The position numbers were made by a program, and so were the translations under genes. From Ligustrum vulgare (lineage: Eukaryota > Streptophyta > Magnoliopsida > Lamiales > Oleaceae): a DNA stretch of 64,000 nt. Each line of letters begins with the position of its first letter. Position 1 is the first letter of the stretch. The notes beneath the pieces were generated by a model, which saw nothing but the letters and a program-made list of their open reading frames with translations, did no database searches and was not told the origin of the DNA. Shown here one piece after another: positions 58,087 to 64,000 of this stretch. The stretch covers positions 23,435,446 through 23,499,445 of the forward strand of contig OY743172.1 in the NCBI GenBank assembly GCA_963555705.1, given 5' to 3'.

Positions 58087-59895
58087 TGTAGCGCCCCGAG
58101 TTCTAAATACCCAGTTCACCACGTCATCGTCTGGTCTAACATTTAAAATTATATTTTAGCGGAAGAAATAGCTTAATTTTTTTTTTAGCAACATTAAATA
58201 AACTGTAATTGTCGATAAAATTTGAAAACATTTATGAAATAATTCAAAAATAATAAATCAAACCATTAATATTACAAAACATTTGACAATGTCATAAATT
58301 CTAAAATAATTGAAAATCTCAAAAATATCCAACGTTTGGAAATACGGATCATCAAAATAAGATTTTCAATTATTTAATAACTATTACTACAATCGTCCAT
58401 CACTTGCCACCATCTCCGAAATCTGCAAATATTGTTAAAATAGAAATGAGCATTTCATAGAAATACTCAGTAGACTCATCGTCAATTAATTAATCTACAG
58501 TATAATTGAACACATAAACGTAGACTCTTTAGAAATCATATGGTGTGGATAACATCTTCTTGTGCATTAAAGCACATGGCTTCTCTTTGAAAAATCATAG
58601 GCTCTTTAAAATCATCGAGTGTGGGTAGTCTCGTCTTGTGCACTTAGGGCACATAAGTTATGAATAATATTATCATTTATCTTGCAAGATATTATCTTCT
58701 TTCTCATGCATAAAAGCATATAAGTTATGACAAACATAACAACATAAATATTTTCAAAGAAATATATTCTCGTCTCATTTCATGAAAATAAATTTCACAT
58801 AAGTCACATAACACACACATTCACATGCAATCATAATTTAAATCAATTAATAGGGGCGAATCTACCTTAAACTTAACGAGTGCAAAATCGAGCGGGAAAT
58901 GATTTCGATCTTCTAAACCTCAGCACGCCTTGTCTAGCCAAAAAGAAAAATAAGTTAAATTAGTCTTTTGAAATTTATAGTTTAAAAATGATAAATTAAA
59001 ATTTTAGGGACTGAAATTGCTGTTTTGAAAGTTGGGAGACTAAAATAAATACTTTTAAACTTGGGGACTAAAATTGAACTTTTTTGAAAATTTCAGGACT
59101 CGAATAAAACGCTATTAAAATATTCAGGCTGAAATAACAGATTTTTAAATTAAAGAATAGAGTTTTAAAATATTTGAACTCATGGGCCGAAATGAAACAT
59201 TTGGAACATTGGGGACTAAAGTGCAATTTTCAAAAATCAAAATATTTAAACAACCCAACACTCTCTCTCTGGTCTGAAACGCAGAGGAGAGGAAAGGAGG
59301 TGCGACTGCACCTCGCAAGTCCGGTCCCCAGCCGGCGACGTGCCGGCGAAAAGCCACCGCAGAGTGGCGGCGAACGGAGGGCCAAGAAGGGGTTCAGATT
59401 TGTGGGATTTTGGTGCGAGATTGGGTGCGAAAACTTAGGCAAATCGAGGCTTGGAGCTGAGTTTTCCGGCGAAGAACCGGCGGTTGAGGTAGGTAATGGA
59501 TTTATTTCTTGATCTTCTTGGATTTTAGTTTGATTTTGGAAATAGGTAGTGGGCGTGCGGTCGAGGTGGTGATGATGATGGTTTGGAGGTGAGTTGGAGG
59601 TGGCGGTGGTGGGCTACGATAGGGCAGTGGAGGTGATGGCTTGACCGGTGTTGTGCAGTAGGCGGTCGAGGTGATGATGCATTGATACGGTGGAATTGGT
59701 GTGGGGTTTTGGTGGTTGGTTCGGTTGTGTATTGTGGTTGTGTAGTGGTGGCGCACGGTGGGGGTGATGGTGGTTGTTGATGCATTGTGGTTCGGTGAAG
59801 GTAGTGAACGGTTACAGTGATGCTAATGTGATGGTGTTTTGAGGTTGGTTTGTGGCAGCATGTGTGTGTTGTTTTGGTGCTTGAAGTTAAGGTGT
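58087..59895 (-). mobile_element. LTR related to the one at 4332-6072 (solo or truncated), with GC-rich part
   Basis: It begins TGTAGCGCCCCGAGTTC, the same end as the LTR at 4332. Blocks at 58424-58520, 58850-58990 and the GGGACT minisatellite (58990-59230) are collinear with it. No primer-site sequence lies beside the left end, which fits a solo LTR or a 3' LTR. Beyond 59250 comes a GC-rich CGGCGAA block, then a GGTGG-rich low-complexity stretch (59540-59890) up to the Copia LTR at 59896. The true right end is not resolved. Confidence 0.6.
59540..59890 (+). repeat. GGTGG/GTGGTG-rich low-complexity region
   Basis: Imperfect GGTGGTG words throughout. The opposite strand gives Pro/Thr/His-rich reading frames that are artefacts of composition. 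Confidence 0.6.
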
Positions 59896-60070
59896 GTTGA
59901 CAAGATTTTGACCGAATGAATTTCATTGATGAATTACTTGCATAATATATAGATTACAATGAGCCCTAAATATGGTAAATACAATTAGATTAACCTAAGT
60001 ATGGTAAATACAAATATATACATAATTATGGTAAATAATCAAACCATAATCTCCGTCGATCTCATTGACA
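59896..60070 (-). repeat. 3' LTR of the decayed Copia
   Basis: 175 bp with TGTTGACA...TTGACA ends on the plus strand; the minus-strand purine tract follows at 60071-60080. The partner LTR is not in the window. Confidence 0.75.
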
Positions 60071-63000
60071 TCCCCCCTCAAATTGATGCTGGACGATCAA
60101 AGAGCATCAATTTGCTGACAAGAAACTGATGTCGTTGTCGAGTCATTGCCTTGGTAAACACATCAGCGATCTGAACATCAGTAGTGATATGCAGAAGAGT
60201 TATAATTTGACCATCATAAGCCTCACGTATGGAGTGACAATCAACTTCAATGTGTTTAGTGCTCTCATGGAACACAGGATTTGCAGCAATTTGAATGATA
60301 CTAGTGTTGTCAGCATGAAGTGGAGTAGGCTCACACTGAGGACAACTAAGCTCAGCTAGAAGACCTCGAAGCCAAACAATCTCAGAGCAGGCGGAAGACA
60401 TAGCGCGATACTCAAATTCAGTGGAAGATTTAGAGACACGATCCTGCTTCTTACTTCGCCAAGAAATTAACGCACTCCCAAGAAACATACACCAACCCGT
60501 AATCGAACGACGAGTATCAGCACATCCGGCCCAATCTGCATCACTATAACCTACCAGTTGAAGAGAAGAGTTGGCAGGAAAAAAAGGTCCCCTATCAAGC
60601 GTCCCCAACAAATATCGAATAATGCGACGAACCGCGGCCAAATGAAGGTGCCGTGGAGCGTGCATAGATTGACAAACTTGTTGTACGGAAAAAGAAATAT
60701 CAGGGCGTGTAATAGTGAGATAATTCAAACTACCTACTAATTGGCGGTATAGAGAGGGATCAGGAAGAAGATCACCCCTCCTCCTTTCGATACTTCACAT
60801 TCACCTCCATGGGGGTATCAACTAGGCGACCATCCTGAAGTCCAGCCAAATTAATCAACTCCTCCATATACTTATGCTGATGCAGGTAAGTCCCTGTTGG
60901 ACTTGGAAGCACCTCAAGACCTAAGAAGTACTGTAAGGGACCCAAATCCTTCATATGGAAGGATTCCTTCAGTCGATCTTGAAGTTGAGATATCAATTCG
61001 GAGTCAGTCCCAGTAATAACAATGTCATCCAAATAGACCAGAAGAAGTACAGTACCTGCCTTTGTGTTAGAGATAAAAAGAGACGAATCATACTGGCTCT
61101 GTGTAAATGAGAATCGCAGAAGAGTGGAGCGAAACTTGTCAAACCAAGCACGGGGAGCCTACTTCAAACCATAAAACGACCGCTTTAGCTTACACACATT
61201 AGAGGATGGCAAAGAAAAGAGGCTCAGGGGAGGAGTCATATAAATTTCTTCCTTAAGGTCACCATGTAAGAAAGCATTTTTTACATCCATTTGCTGCAAG
61301 GACCATCTCTTGGAGCCAGCTATAGCAAGAACAGTTCGAACTGTTGTCATTTTGGCAACAGGAGCAAAAGTCTCCTCATAATCCACACCATATTCTTGAC
61401 AATTACCAAGAGCTACCAATCGAGCTTTATAGGGATCTAGCGATCCATCAGAGTGAAACTTAACAGAATATACCCATTTACATCCAATAGGTTTGACGGA
61501 AGAAAGGCAAGAAACAATATCCCATGTGTGATTTTCTTGAAGGGCTTGAATTTCCTCTTGCATAGCTTTCTCCCAACATGGTTGGGTAACTGCCTGAGAA
61601 AAAGAAGTAGGAACTGTGATATGAGATAAATTTGTAGAGAATCCACACCAATTTGGAGGACGAGTAATGCGTGTGGATCTCCTAAGATCGGTAGAGCGAG
61701 GAACAGGATCAGGGTCGGGAAGGGGCGGTGGAGTTTAATGTCTTCGTCTTTGATATACCACACGTGCTCTAAAACGTTCAATAGATAGAGAATCATCCTC
61801 AAAGTTAACAAGTGGGGCCAAATCAGGAGATGTTAAACGTGCTGCTGGAAGTAATACTGATTCTCAAAGAAAACCACATTCCGAGATATACGAAAGCGAT
61901 TAGCAACACCATCATAACAAATAAAGCCCTTTTGGGGAATATTATAACCCATGAAGGCACATCGTACGGATTGAGCAGCAAGCTTATGACCTTCATGAGA
62001 AGGTAAATGGACAAAGCAAACACATCCAAAAGTATGCAACATGTCATATCCAGGATGTATACCATGCAAGCGAAAATGAGGCGACTCAAACTCCAAATGC
62101 TAATTAGGAAGTCGATTAATCAGGTGTACAGCTGTAGAGAGAGCTTCGATCCAAAATCTAGGTGGAACCGAAGATTCCAAAAGCAAAGCTCGAACAACGT
62201 CTAACAAGTGGCGATTCTTTCTTTCGACTACCACATTCTGCTGAGGAGTATATGGACAGGATCGTTGTGAGAGAATGCCCTTATGTTGCAAGAAGGTTTG
62301 ACAATTATGAGACATATATTCTCCACCATTGTCAGACCTCAAAATCTGAATACTGGAAGAGAACCGTGTCTCAATGTAAGCTACAAAAGTCTTAAGGGTG
62401 GTGCTGATCTCAATTTTAGAGCGGAGAAAATATATCCAAGTATAACGACTGAAATCATCAATAAATGTTATGAAATACTTATAACGAGCATGGGACGTGA
62501 TGGGTGCCATGCCCCAAACATCACTATGGATGATCTGAAAACATTTATCAGCACGACTTCCATAAGCGGGAAATGGAAGAGTCTTGCTTTTCCCAAGTTT
62601 ACAAGCAACACAATCAAACAACAAATTTGATAACTGAGATTGATCTTTATTACCCAATAAACCACATTTAAACAAATAAGATAAAATTAAAGTATTTGGA
62701 TGCCCTAATCTTTTATGCCAAATTTCATGTTTATGTCCAACACTAAAACAAGCCAAAGATATAGCAGTAGGAATAGTAAATTGAAATGGAAATAATCTTC
62801 CGACTTTAAGCCCCTTCACGATCACCTTCCCCGATCCCTGATCCTACACAAAACAACCATCACGAGAGAAACAGACATCACAGTTATTATCAACTAATTG
62901 ACCAACTGAAATCAAGTTTGTAGATAAGCCTGGAGATACAAAAACATTCTGAAATGAAGACCCAATGTCGCCAATAGCAGTAATTGGAAGGGTACTGCCA

Positions 63001-63640
63001 TTAGCAATCTGAATGTGTTGTGTGCCAGTATAGCTACGCACGTTGTGCAAAGAGTCAGAACTACCTGTCATGTGATTCAATGCCCCTGAATCGACAAGCC
63101 AGGGAGAAGAAATAGATTGACCCTTACCTTGTAAGCCTAATGCAGAGAAGGTGGAGACAATCATTTGCTGAACCATTTATGGGGTAAGAATCGGTTGAGA
63201 CAATCATTTGCCTGAGCTTTACGATTTTGAGGTCGTGTGGGACACTCCTTGATGATATGTCCTGGTTACTTGCAGTAAGTACAAACCTTTTGAGGACAAT
63301 GGCGAGCAATATGACCATACTCTTTACAACAGAAGCATTGGAGTTTACCCTTCCCTCGTCCTTGTGCAACATATGCAACGGTCATTACATTAGATGAGGA
63401 TATATCACCTCCTATGGTATCTTGAGTAGCCAACCGTTGTTCTTCACGCAAAAGTTCACCCAAACACATATCCAAAGAAGGAACTGGATCGCGATTCAAT
63501 AAACCCGCTCGAGCAACTTCAAATTCAGATCGTAACTTCATAAGAAATTGATCTCGCTTACTAACTTCTTGAACTTCTTGTAGTGCCGATAATACCGTCG
63601 CAGGGACTTTGCAGGTTTGGTTTACAAGAGATACCACTGC
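59896..63640 (-). mobile_element. Decayed Copia retrotransposon, 3' LTR and most of gag-pol
   Basis: On the minus strand, in order: gag C-terminus with zinc knuckle CFCCKEYGHIARHC (about 63330), protease DSGALNHMTG, integrase (HKRLGHPN, CVAC, RSDNGGEY), reverse transcriptase (YLDDIVITG near 61030) and RNase H (YSDADWAGC...STKHIEVDCH). The purine tract GAGGGGGGA abuts a 175-bp LTR (59896-60070, TGTCAA...TTGACA). Stops after CTYCK, GCFV, RLPN and FYGLK, and a frame change near 60775, show it is inactive. The gag N-terminus and 5' LTR are missing; a rearrangement junction lies near 63.60-63.65 kb. Confidence 0.9.
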
Positions 63641-64000
63641 CCATCTTGCAGGGTTTTCACATGCAGACTGGGCTGGGAATGTGGATGATCAAAAGAGTAC
63701 ATCTGGAGGATGTTTCTACATTGGGAACAATTTGGTGGCATGGCTAAGTAGAAAACAGAATTCAGTATCACTTTCCACAGCCGAAGCTGAGTATATAGCA
63801 GCTGGCAGTTGCTGTACACAACTCCTTTGGATGAAACAAATGTTGGAGGACTATGGAATATCTACAGAACAAGCCACTGTGTATTGTGACAACACCAGTG
63901 CTATCAATATCTCAAAGAATCCAGTCCAGCACTCCAGAACAAAACATATTGACATCAGATACCACTTCATCAGAGAATTGGTGGAACAAAAGATTATCAA
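63603..64000 (+). mobile_element. 3' part of a second Copia pol (RNase H), plus strand, runs off the window
   Basis: An open frame reads HADWAGNVDDQKSTSGGC, LSTAEAEYIAAGSCCTQL, YCDNTSAINISKNP and HSRTKHIDIRYHF, the RNase H end of a different Copia lineage from the one on the minus strand. It has no stop up to the window end. Its upstream part is missing at the junction with the minus-strand element. Confidence 0.9.

Noticed and set aside
59502..59926. Pro/Thr/His-rich minus-strand frames
   Set aside because: Antisense of the GGTGG-rich stretch; no family resemblance.

Overview
This is nuclear DNA of a flowering plant, most likely a eudicot. It is AT-rich, its genes have GT-AG introns, and more than half of it is transposable elements. 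I see no rRNA or tRNA gene, no CRISPR array and no organelle DNA. The species cannot be fixed from the sequence.

Layout. 1-6072: part of a minus-strand LTR retrotransposon (LTR 4332-6072, primer site 4316-4328) split by a complete, apparently intact hAT DNA transposon (532-4307; 749-aa transposase; perfect 12-bp ends; 8-bp target duplication). 6073-11282: gene-poor, with a decayed Copia gag and a MITE. 11283-12140: a two-exon phospholipase A2-like host gene on the minus strand. 13396-19724 and 26227-32481: two related, minus-oriented, non-autonomous LTR elements with LTRs of 208 and 211 bp. They contain no gag-pol. Each carries, antisense to the element, an intronless copy of a LOG-type cytokinin-activating enzyme gene, preceded by an ORF for a basic Cys-cluster protein. 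Both ORFs are open in the first element, whose LTRs are identical, and broken in the second. 19899-24401: a complete PIF/Harbinger transposon with a three-exon DDE transposase. 24454-25201: a non-autonomous hAT.

33507-51966: a 21-exon minus-strand gene for a PH-RhoGAP-coiled-coil protein of the REN1/PHGAP family, predicted to switch off ROP GTPases. Its introns hold a young TRIM-type element (36285-38448), several MITEs and tandem duplications. 52 to 58 kb: AT-rich, with a few fold-back elements. 58087-64000: an LTR related to the one at 4332, a decayed minus-strand Copia (59896 to about 63.6 kb), and the 3' part of a plus-strand Copia running off the window.

The most unusual content is in the two LOG-carrying elements. 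Counting differences by hand between the copies, silent changes clearly outnumber amino-acid changes in both ORFs, as expected if the cargo was selected as protein. The rest of their interior is packed with short hairpins that share a loop (CTTCTGG or CTTCAGG) while the stems differ and covary. A second hairpin family (CC-ATRTA-GG) and a roughly 65-bp repeated unit accompany them. I regard this cargo-plus-hairpin element as the best candidate here for something undescribed.
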